A stretch of 64,000 nt of DNA from Schistocephalus solidus (Eukaryota; Platyhelminthes; Cestoda; Diphyllobothriidea; Diphyllobothriidae): contig WEDG01003263.1 of NCBI GenBank assembly GCA_017591395.1, positions 89,846-153,845 of the forward strand. Direction: 5' to 3'. The notes beneath the pieces are model-generated. The model was not told where the DNA came from, did no database searches, and was given only the letters and a program-made list of their open reading frames with translations. The position numbers and the translations under genes were made by a program. This document shows, in pieces, positions 1-10,413 of this stretch. Numbering within the stretch: position 1 is the stretch's first letter; the number at the start of each line of letters is the position of its first letter.

Positions 1-1129
1 CGTAACTTTTTCGCCTAAACTTCCAACCTCCTTGCCAACTTGACGACGCACAAACTTGCGGTCACATGCACGTTTGACCTTGTTGCCAGTCGAGGCGCCG
101 AGGGTTTATCAGAAACAGAGACCAAATTCTTATGGCCACGGCTTACTTATTTGTGCCGAGAGGATGTGCCCGTTTTCCACGTCCACCGATCCTGCCAGGT
201 GGCAGGGGCAACGCACGCTCACTTTTTTTTCATAATGGTCAAGGCCTCTGCCTTCGCTTGCAGCTGTGTATCGCCGAACCGTCAACGGTCGAAAGTGATG
301 TTCCAGAAAAAAGCGTAGACTGAGCTGAAGGTTCTTGGCCCATTTCACCAGCTGGTTTCCTTTAGGATGACAGTCAGAACGCTTAGAGAAACTGCGTAGT
401 GAACTGGATAATGGATGCGACGACTGGTGGGTTCTAATTAACTGCAAAACTGTTGACTGCAACAGTTTACTAAAAGGCAGAAGTTGACTTAGCCAGAAAA
501 CAGTGATAGTTAATGCGCACAACTTAACGTTATCCGGACAGCACACAGCTCGAGGTCAGGAGGTTGGCCCCATCTGTTCGGCTTACGCGTTACAACTCTT
601 CCAGTGCTTCTTTGCCAATATTCGGTCTCATTTTACTTCTTCTTGCTATAACATAAGGATTTTTAAGTTTTCTGTTTTTCTTAAATAAGGCCTGTCTTCT
701 AAAATAAGTCCACCTTTCGCCATGATTACCAAAAAACCGACACGCTTACACTCTTCTGTGTCGACTGATTTCTCGAAGGACCCTGCACGGTTGTTTTGAC
801 GGTTTTGAATTTTCCCCCCGTGCGCCGACTGGCTACACTGATGCTATCACCCCGCTAACCTCAGGGTTTTATTACCCACAGACTTGTATTTTCAATGAAT
901 GTAGTCGTAAAATAGGTCGATTTGCCATCGACGTTAGGGAGACTAAAACGTTTTCGAGGCACAGAAGAAAAGGCACTGCTCGGGATTAATAACTGTTAAA
1001 TTGAAAGAATTTGATAATATCAACTTCTTCAGGGTGAGGCTGCTGATGAATGGATGAAGTTAGCAAATATACCGCATTGATGCTGCTTGCGGAGTTTTCT
1101 CTGTCCTTAGAAGGTGTCCAGGGATCCAA
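1..1129. other. unassigned DNA
   Basis: No gene recognised. The longest reading frame (minus, 130-546, 138 codons) shows no motif I know and no splice context. It may be chance or an old repeat. Confidence 0.4.
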
Positions 1130-1620
1130 CACGATGTCTTCCTCGCCACAGATATCCACATGTACTCGGAACCTTCCGTGCGGTCATCCTATACGATTGT
1201 GAGTGCTGGACAGTCAACGGAAAGCCGGAGAACCATCCGTCGAATGGAATACATTGACTTGATTTTTAGTGAGAGAGTCCTTAAAATCACGAGGATCTCT
1301 CAGGCCGTCAAGAGAAGACGACCGAGGTGGTTTAGGCACTTACTATTCTCGCTTCCGTGCTGTTGCCCGCTTCCGTCCTGTTGCCCGTTTTTTTTCTTAC
1401 TATTCTCGCTTTCGTGCTGTTGCCCGTTTGGGGGGTCAATTCAAAACTTGGCTAGACACAATTCGCTAAGGCATGGAGTTTGACTTTCTGGGTTCAGCCC
1501 CCGTCACTGAAGGAGAAAAGGGATCGAGCTCTCTAGATCCGCTTTGCAGCTCATCGCGCCTGTAGAGGTACAATTAGCGACCTCATCTGGGTCTGCTAGA
1601 TCAGGCATGATCACAACTCT
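1130..1620 (+). pseudogene. RTE-like LINE C-terminal remnant
   Basis: A badly decayed copy of the 3' end of an RTE-like reverse transcriptase ORF. Around 1420-1475 the translation reads GGQFKTWLDTIR, which matches the C-terminal segment GGQLKTWLDTVR of the minus-strand LINE at 28.3-30.5 kb. Upstream, at 1160-1310, pieces corresponding to its 'IYRASVHS...YGCECW...' stretch appear in mixed frames. Several frameshifts, stops and a short duplicated pyrimidine-rich stretch (1345-1430) show it is dead. It is on the + strand, opposite to the larger copy. Confidence 0.7.
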
Positions 1621-2700
1621 ACCAAGTATAAATACGAATACCCTCCTCAGCTCATAAATATTTCGTAGATTGAATTTGAGTTTTGCTGAAAACCACTTTG
1701 TTAGACGGACAAAAGGCGTGATGCTGCTTTATATTGTCTTGGGGTTGCTCTGTTAGGCGGAATTTATCCACTAGTTTCTGACCCAGGCCGGTCTGCTCTA
1801 CTATGCTTGTCTCCGGGTTTTTCCGTGTAATTTTCACGTTTATCTTGTCCTTTAGCCCTGTGGTGTGGACTACGAACTTCGAGCCTACATAGCCGAGGAG
1901 TGTGACGAAAAGCCGCAAGCTCGGTATGTATTCCAGGAATTTGAATATATTACTTACCAACAGTCCACAGTATCCATGCTGCTCTCCTTCCGAAAGTACT
2001 GCCTGTTCCGAGCGAGTTTGTGGCTTTTTTGAAAAATAATGTCCTCTTTTTAATGCATATTCCTGTCTCCTGTACAAATAGCTACAGTTCTCGCTCGAAC
2101 GGCATCATTTTACTTCCCTTTTCTTTTCTCTATAGCACACTACCTCTTCTAAACCGTCGCCTCCTCTGGTGGGAAATCGAGGTTGTTGCGCAGTCTGATT
2201 CTTTCTCAGCGTCTTCTTATTCCTTAGTGTACTTGTAACGGATTTCATCATGTCTAATTTAGGCAGCATAATATTGCGGCCGGTGGGTAGCAAGCTCACG
2301 AACGAACGTGCGTTGACCGACACACTAGCGCCACAGAGCGAAAACTGCAGGGTAAAGTATGAGCCGAACGTCAGCTTCTTCGACGCCCATGCACATTTCA
2401 CTTGACCTCTTCCTCACCGTCCCCGGCCAGGACCGGGTTCGGTCGAATGGAAATCCCGGGCGATTTCATTCCCTGTCCTAAGAAGTGGGATATATAGAAC
2501 TTCAGATGACGTGAGTGAGTAGTGAGTGGATAGCGGAATTTAGAAGCAGTGAGAGTTTGGCTAGATCAATTACTATGCGCGTAAACTGGTAGATGACATC
2601 TGATGCCACGCTTGTCTTCTACTGTGGCTTTGACTGCCTACAAAATAGCCAATTTAGCTAGCTATTTATTTGAAGCTTTTTCTCCCGGGTATGAATTTAA
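1621..2700. other. unassigned DNA with two unrecognised minus-strand ORFs
   Basis: Two adjacent minus-strand frames, 2105-2401 (98 codons) and 1652-2077 (141 codons), follow each other closely and could be fragments of one ORF. The downstream one is lysine-rich and hydrophilic. I recognise no domain in either. They may be relics of a mobile element. No host exon was found. Confidence 0.3.
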
Positions 2701-3083
2701 AGCAGGCGTATACAGCAGGATTTATTGGTACCAAGAAATTTCGTGACGGCTTATCAACTGCAACCCGTCTTTGCATAACACAGATAACGAATGAAATTGT
2801 CTGCAGTTTGAATTAACAGAAAATCAATACATAACAGCAAGGGCCCGAGGACAACGTAAAGAACTTCAGGAAAGAACATGTGGGGGAGAAACTTAGACAA
2901 CTAAAACCATGAATCATCTTTGGTGAAAATCACCAGGGCAATTTTAGATTGATCACGTGATCTAGTTGCTTGCACAGATTGGGTTTCTCCCTACGAATAT
3001 ACGCTGCTTCCAAATAGCGCAAAGTCCGAGATGTTAGTGCCCGAATAAGTACTCGGAAAGCTGTTTTGAGGTCTACATAGTGA
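2701..3083 (+). repeat. left inverted repeat (pLTR) of the PLE
   Basis: A 383-bp arm that is the diverged reverse complement of 3780-4122. It begins AGCAGGCGTATACAGCAGGA and ends near CTACATAGTGA. The length difference of about 40 bp reflects indels, mainly around 2950-3040. Confidence 0.9.
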
Positions 3084-3117
3084 TAACAAGAAAGACGCCG
3101 AAGACCTTCTTTCTACC

Positions 3118-3723
3118 ATGAATACATTGCAACCCAAGATAAATTTACGATGGATATGGAACAGAGCAACACGCTACCTTTCCTTATACGTCCTCAGGTT
3201 CAGAGAGGATGATCGCTCAATAAGGCGCTCTGTCTTCCACACAAATCCTTGGAAAGGGCAATACTTGCACTTTAAAAGCTTTGTATCACTAAAATGGGCG
3301 CGAAATATTTGCTCTAGTGAAATTATTGATAAAGAAATTGCCTGCATCAAATCAACCTTAACTGTGGATATCCTGCACGTTTCATTCAAAAATATAGCAA
3401 GACCATACGGCAAAAAGTGGTGGAACATTCAGTTCCAAAAAACCCCGTAGGCATATACTTACCCTTTAAGGGTGACAATATTTCTAATACCATCAAGCGA
3501 CGATTATGCTGCACCATAGGAAGAACATACAATGCAGCTCAGCTCATCTTTATAAATCATACTAGAAGCCTGCTAATCAACCGCCCAAAGGATGCCTTGC
3601 CGTTGCACGTTACCCCAAATTGTGTTTATGAATTCATGTGCACTTGTAGAGGCAAGTACATTGGGTGAACGCAAAGGCAATTAGCAACCAGAGCCGCTGA
3701 ACATTTACCTAATTGGTTGATTT
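3118..3723 (+). pseudogene. Penelope-like RT C-terminus and GIY-YIG endonuclease, broken
   Basis: PLE proteins join a telomerase-like reverse transcriptase to a GIY-YIG nuclease that nicks target DNA. Frame one (3118-3450) holds the connector: NPWKGQYLHFKSFVSLKW aligns with TWSGQYTHFVSFVPLKFNRN in the PLE at 32.4 kb. Frame two (3417-3723) holds the nuclease start: CVYEFMCTCRGKYIG, then an in-frame stop at 3666-3668, then TQRQLATRAAEHLPNWL. The two frames overlap by 34 bases through a frameshift. The palm domain is absent. This is a relic, not a working gene. Confidence 0.85.
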
Positions 3724-3779
3724 AAACAAGAAAATAAAGTACCACGTTCTTCGATTACTAAACATCTACTAGACAGTGG

Positions 3780-4122
3780 TCACTATGTAGACCTCAAAAC
3801 AGCTTTCTGAGTACTTGTTCGGGCTCGAACAACTCGAACTTTGCAAGCAACTAGATCTATTAATCTACAATTACTCTACAATTACCCTGGTGATTTTCAC
3901 CCTAGATGATTCATGGTTTTAGTTGTCTAAGCTTCTCCCCCACGTTTCTTTCCTGAAGTTCTTTACGTTGTCCTCTGGCCCTTGCTGTTATGTATTGATT
4001 TTCTGTTAATTCAAACTGCTGTCCATTTTCATTCATTATTTGTGTTGTGAAAAGATGGGTTGCAGTTGATAAGCCGTCACGAAATATATTGGTACCAATA
4101 AATCCTACTGTTTACGCCTGCT
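3780..4122 (+). repeat. right inverted repeat (pLTR) of the PLE
   Basis: A 343-bp arm in inverse orientation to 2701-3083. Its start, TCACTATGTAGACCTCAAAA, mirrors the inner end of the left arm, and its end mirrors the outer left terminus. Confidence 0.9.
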
Positions 4123-4463
4123 CCAGTTATTTATGACTGCAGTAAAAGAAGTATAGTCGTTTTTGTAACAACGACAGCAACATAAACGTGGTTACCGTAG
4201 AAGGTTATTCTGTTTACCATTTATGTGTAGTTTTCCTGATCCGTGCTGTCCGACTGCGTAAACGTAGGTTTTTTTTCGCCTGGCCTGATTCCAACCTCGT
4301 CGTTGGTTTTGCCGTCGGTCTGTCGTGAACAGGCACTTGTTCATATCTTCTCAGCGAACAAACCTTCCCAACCTCTGAGGGGAAGGGTGGTTATTAAAGT
4401 GAACTTTCTGTCAATTTATACGCGATATGCCTTTGTATGCGCGCCCGATTCCGCATCAGACAC
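4123..4463. other. unassigned spacer
   Basis: No gene, repeat or RNA recognised. Confidence 0.4.
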
Positions 4464-4650
4464 ACTTGGGATGGGGTATGACTGACTGATGATGGCTAAT
4501 AAGCCAGAAATGGCCATTCCGGTCTCCCTTGTCTTTGTCGGTTCCACTTTAACAACATATGCTACATGTCGCTATGCGACCGCCTGCGAGGGCTCTAGTC
4601 TGAGCTCCAGGGCACAACAGAACGTACATGTTCCTTAAGCAGATCGGTGA
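4464..4650 (+). repeat. fragment of the 309-bp hammerhead repeat, with HHR-like core
   Basis: A diverged partial copy of the repeat unit that forms the array at 50.0-53.8 kb, here in sense on the + strand. It covers the hammerhead region and part of the downstream tail, up to about GATCGGTGAGC at 4641-4650. The core reads CTGATGA (4486-4492), a perfect 5-bp stem II hairpin TGGCT-AATA-AGCCA (4493-4506), then GAAA (4507-4510) and TGGCCATT. Helix I pairing is partly lost, so cleavage is doubtful. The tRNA-like part is missing. Confidence 0.85.
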
Positions 4651-4655
4651 GCAAC

Positions 4656-4656
<1 letters not shown>

Positions 4657-4692
<36 letters not shown>
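4657..4692. repeat. (AT)n microsatellite
   Basis: About 18 uninterrupted AT dinucleotides just after the hammerhead-repeat fragment. Confidence 0.98.
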
Positions 4693-4694
<2 letters not shown>

Positions 4695-5406
4695 CGGATG
4701 GGAGTCTTGGAACGTATCCCCTGCGATATTTGAAGGCTTACTGTAATGATTTCTATAGAAGAAATCAAAATACTTGATTGTCTTCTTTCTATGTTAGCAT
4801 GTGTGTGTAAGGGGCGTGTAGGAGGTACTAGTTAGGGGTAGCACCACACAGATTGTATTTGGTCGCTCCATTTGTCTCTTACAGGTGGTTAATGCTCCTG
4901 TGGCTGCCTCTAGCTGGTACCCAACTCTCACCTGTAGCTGCTCGAAGCTGGGTTTTTCCCAGCTGCCACACCCCGGGCAACCGTCACGACCGGCGGGCTA
5001 AACCAGGGGAGGGTCCTCGGTGTTGTGTGTGCCTCCACACCCGGTATGTCTGACTACCGAACTTCCCACCACCTCCTTCCCCTCTCAAAAATTTATACAA
5101 TAGGCGTGACAGCAATCCCGTCGGCGGTCCAGGCAACTCGGATCACTCTCGCACTAAAGCCAAACCGTGACCCATAGTGGAGTTCTACAGCCCTCTGGGA
5201 TGTCCCAGCAGCCCAATTTGCGGACAGCACTGCTTGCCTCCTCGCGGAGGAAGGGGCTAGGAAAGGTGCCCTAAATAAATGCTGGGTATCACGTCTTCTG
5301 CATTCGGCCGGGGTTCGCAGCTCGCAAAATACGTGGTCGTAAAACTCAAACAAACAATAATAACCCCCGTCCCCAGCCCACGCGCCATACTCACCGGGTT
5401 GCTCGG

Positions 5407-6300
5407 GTGAGTCCGCTCACACTAGCACGCTGGAATGTTCGTTCCCTTTCTGACAGTCCGAGGAGCAACTTACCGGAACGTAGGATGGCGCTATTCCCTC
5501 GGAAACTTGTGCGCCACAAGGTGGGCATTGCTGCTCTCAGCGAGACCCCATTATCCGAGCAGGGTCAGCTGGAGGAAGTGGGTGGCGACTACACCTTCCT
5601 CTGTAGCGGCCGGCCAAAGGTATAGCGACGCGACGCTGGTGTCGTCATTGCTATCCGTAACATCGTGGGACATCTTCCCTGTCTGCCGCAGGGTATCAAT
5701 GATCGCCTGATGAGCCTCCGCCTGCCTCTTCGGAGGAGACAAGTTCGCTTCCATCATCAGCGCCTACGCCCCCAATGAAGAGCTTTGATACGGTGAAGGA
5801 CAAATTATACGAGGACCTGCGCGCCCTGTTGGCGACTGTGCCGAACGCGGACAAGATAATTGTCCTTAGTGAATTTATCGCGCGCGTCGGTACAGACTAC
5901 GCTACCTGTCAAAGAGTGCTGGGGCCCCACGGTCTCAGTTCCTGGAACAATAGCGGCCTTCTTCTTCTGTTAACCTGCGCGGAACACTGTTTACTGATGA
6001 CCAACACCTTCCATCTTCCGACGCGTGAGAAGGTTACCTGGATGTGCCGTCGGTCGTCGTGCTGGCAGTTGCTGAACTATGTTCTCGTCCGATGGCGCGA
6101 TCGACAGGACGTGCTGGTGACCAAGGCAATCCGTGATGCCGATGGTTGGACGGATCACCGCCTCGTCATCTCCAAGTTGAGGCTCCGAATTCAACCCCGA
6201 CGACGGCCCCAAGGTAAGCGACCGCCAGGTAAGTTTAATACTCTTTCGTTAAATTTACCTGCTCGCTGTTTTGATTTAAGTAACCAAATAACAGAGACTG
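5407..6300 (+). pseudogene. LINE endonuclease domain, frameshifted
   Basis: Apurinic-type (exonuclease-endonuclease-phosphatase fold) domain that nicks target DNA. Frame 5407-5625 begins LARWNVRSLSD and contains VGIAALSET, with the catalytic Glu in SET. After a stop at 5623-5625, frame 5775-6323 continues with a conceptual FDTVKDKLYEDLRALLATVP, then IVLSEFIARVG where the family has a GDFNARVG-type motif, and then DGWTDHRLVISK near 6150-6180, the equivalent of the SDH motif. The altered DFN motif plus frameshifts mean the nuclease should be inactive. Confidence 0.85.
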
Positions 6301-6310
6301 GAGGATCTGC

Positions 6311-8055
6311 ATGCTCCAGATGATAATGCCACAATGGAGACACAATGATTTCAACTGCGGAACGTCATTCAGTCCATCGCCCTCGAAGTCCTCGAACGCG
6401 CACGCCGTCAATACCAGGACTGATTTTTGCGACAATGACGCCGACACCAGCAAATTACTCGCGGAGAAGAACGGACTACACAAAGCCTACATGGACCTTC
6501 GGACTGACGCCACCAAAGCAGCCTTCTTCATATGCCGCCGCCTTGTACAGCAAGGGCTGCGAGAGATGCAGGACGCCTGGATGATTCGAAAGGCTGAGGA
6601 AATCCAGGGGTATGCGGACCGCAATGAAATCAAAAGCTTTTTCAAAGCCATCAAGCCTATCTACGGCCCCTGCATCAAGGTGACCGCACCGCTGTTCAGC
6701 TCTGACGGCACAACACTGCTGATAGAGGAATTATAAATTCTTAACTGCTGAGCCGAGCACTTCAGAAGTGTCCTTAATTGCTCATCAGCCATCTCCGATG
6801 CTGCCATTGACAGGCTACCTCAAGTGGACACGAACAATGACCTGGACCTCCCACCTTCCATACCAGAAACCATCTGGGCCTTGCAACATATTTCCAGCGG
6901 AAAAGCACAGGGATCCGACGAAATTTCACCGGAAGTCTACAATTACAGCGGGCCCCGGCTGATGGCGGAACTCACAACACTCTTTCAGGAGATGTGGCGC
7001 CAAGGACACGTTCTTCAGGATTTCAAAGACATGACCATGGTCCATCTCTACAAGCGGAAGAGGAACCGGCAACTCTGTGATAATCACAGAGGCATCTCTT
7101 TGCTCAACATCGCCGGGAAGATCTTCGCCCGAATCCTTCTCAATCGTCTGTACGGTCACCTAGAGCAGGGACTTCTCCTGGAAAGCCAATGTAGCTTCCA
7201 ACGATATCTCGGAACAACCGACATGATCTTCGCCGCTCGCCAGCTACAAGAGAAGTGTCAGGAGATGCGAACCCACCCCTACACTACCTTTATGGACCTG
7301 ACAAAAGCCTTCGACATGATAAATCCGACGGACTATGGAAAGTAATGCAGAAATTAGGCTGTCCTGAGCGGTTCACGCCCATGGTGCGTCGGCTGCATGA
7401 CGGGATGACGGCGCCTGTCACTTACAGCGGGACGGTATCCGAAGCATTCGCAGTTACCAATGGAGTGAAGCATGGCTGCGTACTGGCCCCCACCCTCTTC
7501 AGCCTCATTTTCTCTGCTATGTTGACGGACGCCTACCGTGAGGAACACCCTGGGATCCGCATCACATACAGAACTGACGGGCACCTTCTCAATAGTCCGA
7601 GTATGCAGGGCACAACGGGCGCGTCTACTGGTACAGTTCATGACTTACTCTTCGCGGACGACTGCGCCATTAATACCGTGACGGACGAGGACATACAAAG
7701 GAGTATGGACCTCTTCGCCGTACTCTTCGCCAGTTTTCGATTTACGATCAATACAGCCAAAATGGTGGTCTTGCACCAATTGCCCTCCCCCTCCCCCCCT
7801 GCGTGGAATACAATGTTCCCTGCATTAATTTTCGTGGCGCTCAACTCAAAAATGTGGAAACCTTTGCTTGTACGGGAAAGCATGCTGTCACACAACAGGA
7901 TAATCGACAATGACGTTGCTCAATGGATCTCCAAAGCCAGTCAGGCCTTTGGCCGGTTGCAGGCCTCCGTATGGTATCACCACCATATTCACCTAAACGC
8001 CACTGTGAAGATGTACAAGCCCGTTGTCTTGACGTCACTCCTTCATGGAGCGTAG
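6311..8055 (+). pseudogene. LINE reverse transcriptase domain, frameshifted
   Basis: Linker (6311-6736), then fingers and palm split across frames 6824-7345 and 7255-8055. Recognisable RT blocks are: GKAQGSDEISPEVY, the CDNHRGISLLNIAGKIFARI block, DLTKAFDMI (first catalytic Asp), NGVKHGCVLAPTLFSL, and FADD at 7651-7662 (catalytic Asp pair), followed by the thumb. A frameshift lies at about 7320-7345, between the TKAFD block and DGLWKVMQKLG. Stops and frame changes around 6736 and 8055 also break the ORF. The intact FADD box suggests moderate age. Confidence 0.92.
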
Positions 8056-8883
8056 ACCTGGACCGTCTACTCGAACCACTTCAGGAAGTTGAATCACTTC
8101 CATCTCAGCTGCCTCCGAAAAATATTGAATCTGAGATTGCAAGACAGGATCCCGGACACGGAAGTCCTGGAGCGGACCGGAATCCTCAGCATCCATGCCA
8201 TGCAGAGGCAAGTGCAACTACGATGGAGTGGCCACCTGGTGAGAATGAACGATGAGCGACTACCCAAACAAGTTTTCTACGGTGATGTCGCTACGGGTAC
8301 GCGCCGACAGGGAGGTTAAGAACGACGCTACAAGGACACTTTGCAGAAATCTCTGAAGCAATTGCAAATCACCCCTGCGACCTGAGAGGACCTCGCCCAG
8401 GATAAAGCGGCATGGAGAAGATTCGTGAAAACTGGTGCAGCAATCTATGAGGCCAACCGTATCGCCGCTGCTAAGGCCAAAATGGCGGATCGCAAGACAT
8501 AAGCACCGCGGATCAACACCGACCATACCCAAGCCCTTCCAAGTGCCCACGTTGCAAACGCACATTCTGCACGCGAATCGGCCTGATCGGACATCTTCGA
8601 ACTCAATGCCACAGCAATCCCACTACATCAACCCATGAGCGCGAATACCAGTACCAACAGCAGGGCCCCCCTCCCAGACTCCGCACCTCCCGACCTATGC
8701 TGTTCTCATTGTTACCGCACATGGCAACCACGCATCGGCCTGGTCGGTCACTTGCGATTCCATCGCTCAGAGACCGGCGAACCAGTGCCAGGAGCGCCAA
8801 CATACACCCGCCGTACCCGACTCAACTGTCCGCACTGCCCACGCATATCGCATGGGCCTATTAGGTCGCATGCGTCTGCATGA
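8056..8883 (+). pseudogene. LINE C-terminal region with C2H2 zinc fingers
   Basis: Continuation of the LINE ORF in broken frames. Frame 8089-8319 carries [19 protein letters not shown] and [20 protein letters not shown], a conserved RTE-type tail. Frame 8635-8883 carries a classical C2H2 finger, CSHCYRTWQPRIGLVGHLRF followed by H (C-x2-C-x12-H-x4-H), and the start of another, CPHCPRISHG. An earlier decayed Cys/His cluster is suggested near 8530-8600. Zinc fingers at the extreme C-terminus probably bind nucleic acid during insertion. Confidence 0.82.
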
Positions 8884-8930
8884 AAACCTGTAGTAGAACA
8901 CCGCCAGCTATACCACAACGCAACATCTCT

Positions 8931-9790
8931 CCTCTTCAGCTTGTCTACCTCATGAGCACGCCCAACACCACAAAAAAATGCTCTCAGTCTGCATAGCGGA
9001 TTAAGAGGCAAGTATGATCCTCGGCTCCTTGTCCATGTGACTCCTCTGCTGCATGTGCGATCCGAGCTTGAGTGGCGTGGGTTAGAAGGTTGCCAACTGA
9101 CATTAACACTCAGACCTCGCAGCCAGTCCAATGTGTTGTGTGGAGTGGCTGACTGGTGGTCCGAGAGTCAGGCTGCGATGGCTCCTTCTTAAAGGGACCT
9201 CTGGCTATCTCACACATGTGAGATGTGAGCCGTTCAACCCCCTGTTGTGTGAAATCCTGGTGCTTGGGTTTGGGTGTCAGGTCGTGAACGTAGTACGCGT
9301 AGACGAGGTCACCAGTAGCTGCGCCCACTTCCGCATCAGAAAACTGACCGGCACGGGCGGTTGTTTGATTGTGGGGGTGAGACAGAGTGAGGTCGATGGC
9401 TCAGCGCATTTTCCTTACCATTTACAATCTGACGCGCTTGAAGATATCATGGTGTGGTAAAAGTCGTGGCTTGGAAGGTTGCCAACTGACAGGATAACTC
9501 GGACCGCTTTGTTAGCCTCGGGTGTGTTTTCTATGGGATCCGAACCAGGGATTTTGGCACGCCCAAGAGCGGCTCCGGCCCCGCAAACTACCTGTGCCCT
9601 TTTCCACCTCCGGTCTTCCTGTCTCTGTCATGACACCGGGTTCAGATGGGGGAGGAGGAGAGAGTGTGATAGCTGCAGAATAAGTTTACTCTCGCTTAAA
9701 ACTTATCGACTCGCAAGCCATCGTCCCCGCACTGCACTTCTGTGGAGCATACGGTGGACATCATCAGACTTCGACGGTTGAACTGTCGTC
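8931..9790 (+). repeat. dispersed repeat family, two partial tandem segments
   Basis: Two related segments share the motif AAGGTTGCCAACTGACA (about 9089 and 9475). The second continues to 9600-9775 with GTGTGATAGCTGCAG and GTGGAGCATACGGTGGAC blocks. The same blocks recur at 18.93-19.19 kb, and a diverged form (GGAAGACTGCCAACTGT) lies at 63.79 kb. The family has no ORF that I recognise. Confidence 0.7.
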
Positions 9791-10331
9791 GTTAGCCTAA
9801 CCTCTCATTGCTTAGCCCAACAATACTTAGAAATAAGAAATTGTATGTCGTCTTAAGGTGCGATGAAGTTAAACATAAAATTATGTTTCATAATATGAAG
9901 GTCATACAAATTTTTAGAAGTGGAAAAGTTGGCATTTAACTGTTGCGAAGTTTTTGAGGATGGCAGGGACTGGTTAGGATTCCAGCTTACCGATCGTTCT
10001 ACAAAATCAGTTTGATTTTCCTGGGTTTTGTATAAGTGTCTGATAGGTAACACTTGAAAAAATTTAAAAAGCACGTTCTCTTCTGTGAAATTTCAATGCT
10101 TGCAGAACTTCATCATTAATTTATTCCCAACATGGCCTCAACCAAAACCTCTTTATAAAGCAACCTCGAACATCGCAAGTGGTGACCGTTGACATTCCCG
10201 TATCCTTGATAGTGAACGCGCGGGTGTTTGAAGCTGAGGTTGCCACAAGAATCCGACCATACTCAGGACTGAATGCCCGGATGTAATAACTCCATATAAC
10301 ATGTATTTGACTCAATTGCGAAAAGCTCGGC
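9791..10331. other. unassigned spacer
   Basis: AT-rich in its first half. No gene or known repeat recognised. Confidence 0.4.
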
Positions 10332-10413
10332 GGCCTCGGTGTGATTCGAACCCACGCCATCAAGGGAAAGGCTTTAGTACAGCCAACGCTCTAGCCAACT
10401 GAGCTACGAGGCC
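10332..10413 (-). tRNA. tRNA-like gene, class II, Ser-like
   Basis: An 82-nt cloverleaf on the minus strand. The acceptor stem is a perfect 7-bp GGCCTCG/CGAGGCC. The D arm is GCTC-AGTTGGCTA-GAGC with A box TAGCTCAGTTGG. The T arm contains GGTTCGAATC (B box). There is a long variable region of about 14 nt and a TTTT Pol III terminator 12 nt past the 3' end. Length and variable arm indicate class II (Ser/Leu). GCGTGGGTTCGAATC matches the usual Ser tRNA T-arm sequence. The anticodon stem is best read as GGCT/AGCC with loop GTACTAA, giving anticodon ACT, which is not a normal animal Ser anticodon. One T-stem pair also mismatches. It may be a mutated tRNA-Ser or a tRNA-derived repeat. Confidence 0.55.

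Larger units (their letters stand above)
2701..4122 (+). mobile_element. Penelope-like element with inverted flanking repeats
   Basis: A 1.42-kb defective Penelope-like element. A core coding for the end of the reverse transcriptase and a GIY-YIG endonuclease (3118-3723) lies between two inverted copies of one sequence (2701-3083 and 3780-4122). PLEs are known for flanking pLTR repeats that can be direct or inverted. The RT palm, including the YxDD motif, is missing, so this copy is not autonomous. Both termini carry the same ~60-bp end, beginning with AGCAGGCGTA at 2701 and its complement ending at 4122. Confidence 0.85.
4850..8930 (+). mobile_element. RTE-like non-LTR retrotransposon (LINE), near full length but broken
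   Basis: A ~4-kb LINE in sense orientation. A GC-richer 5' segment without a clear ORF (about 4850-5400, probable 5' UTR/promoter) is followed by an apurinic endonuclease domain, a reverse transcriptase, a long C-terminal region and C2H2 zinc-finger motifs. Frameshifts and stops split the ORF into at least seven pieces. The outer ends are approximate because I see no target-site duplication. The clade call (RTE-like) rests on the EN-RT layout and the C-terminal '[10 protein letters not shown]...LPK' signature and is provisional. Confidence 0.85.

Noticed and set aside
1160..1483. 107-codon + frame as a gene
   Set aside because: It is a decayed LINE C-terminus out of frame plus pyrimidine-rich duplications.
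2730..4110. Possible hammerhead in the inverted repeats of the first Penelope element (TTGATAAGCCGTCACGAAAT in both arms)
   Set aside because: C3 and G8 of the core are changed in both arms, stem II does not pair, and helix I cannot form. The conservation is intriguing but not sufficient.
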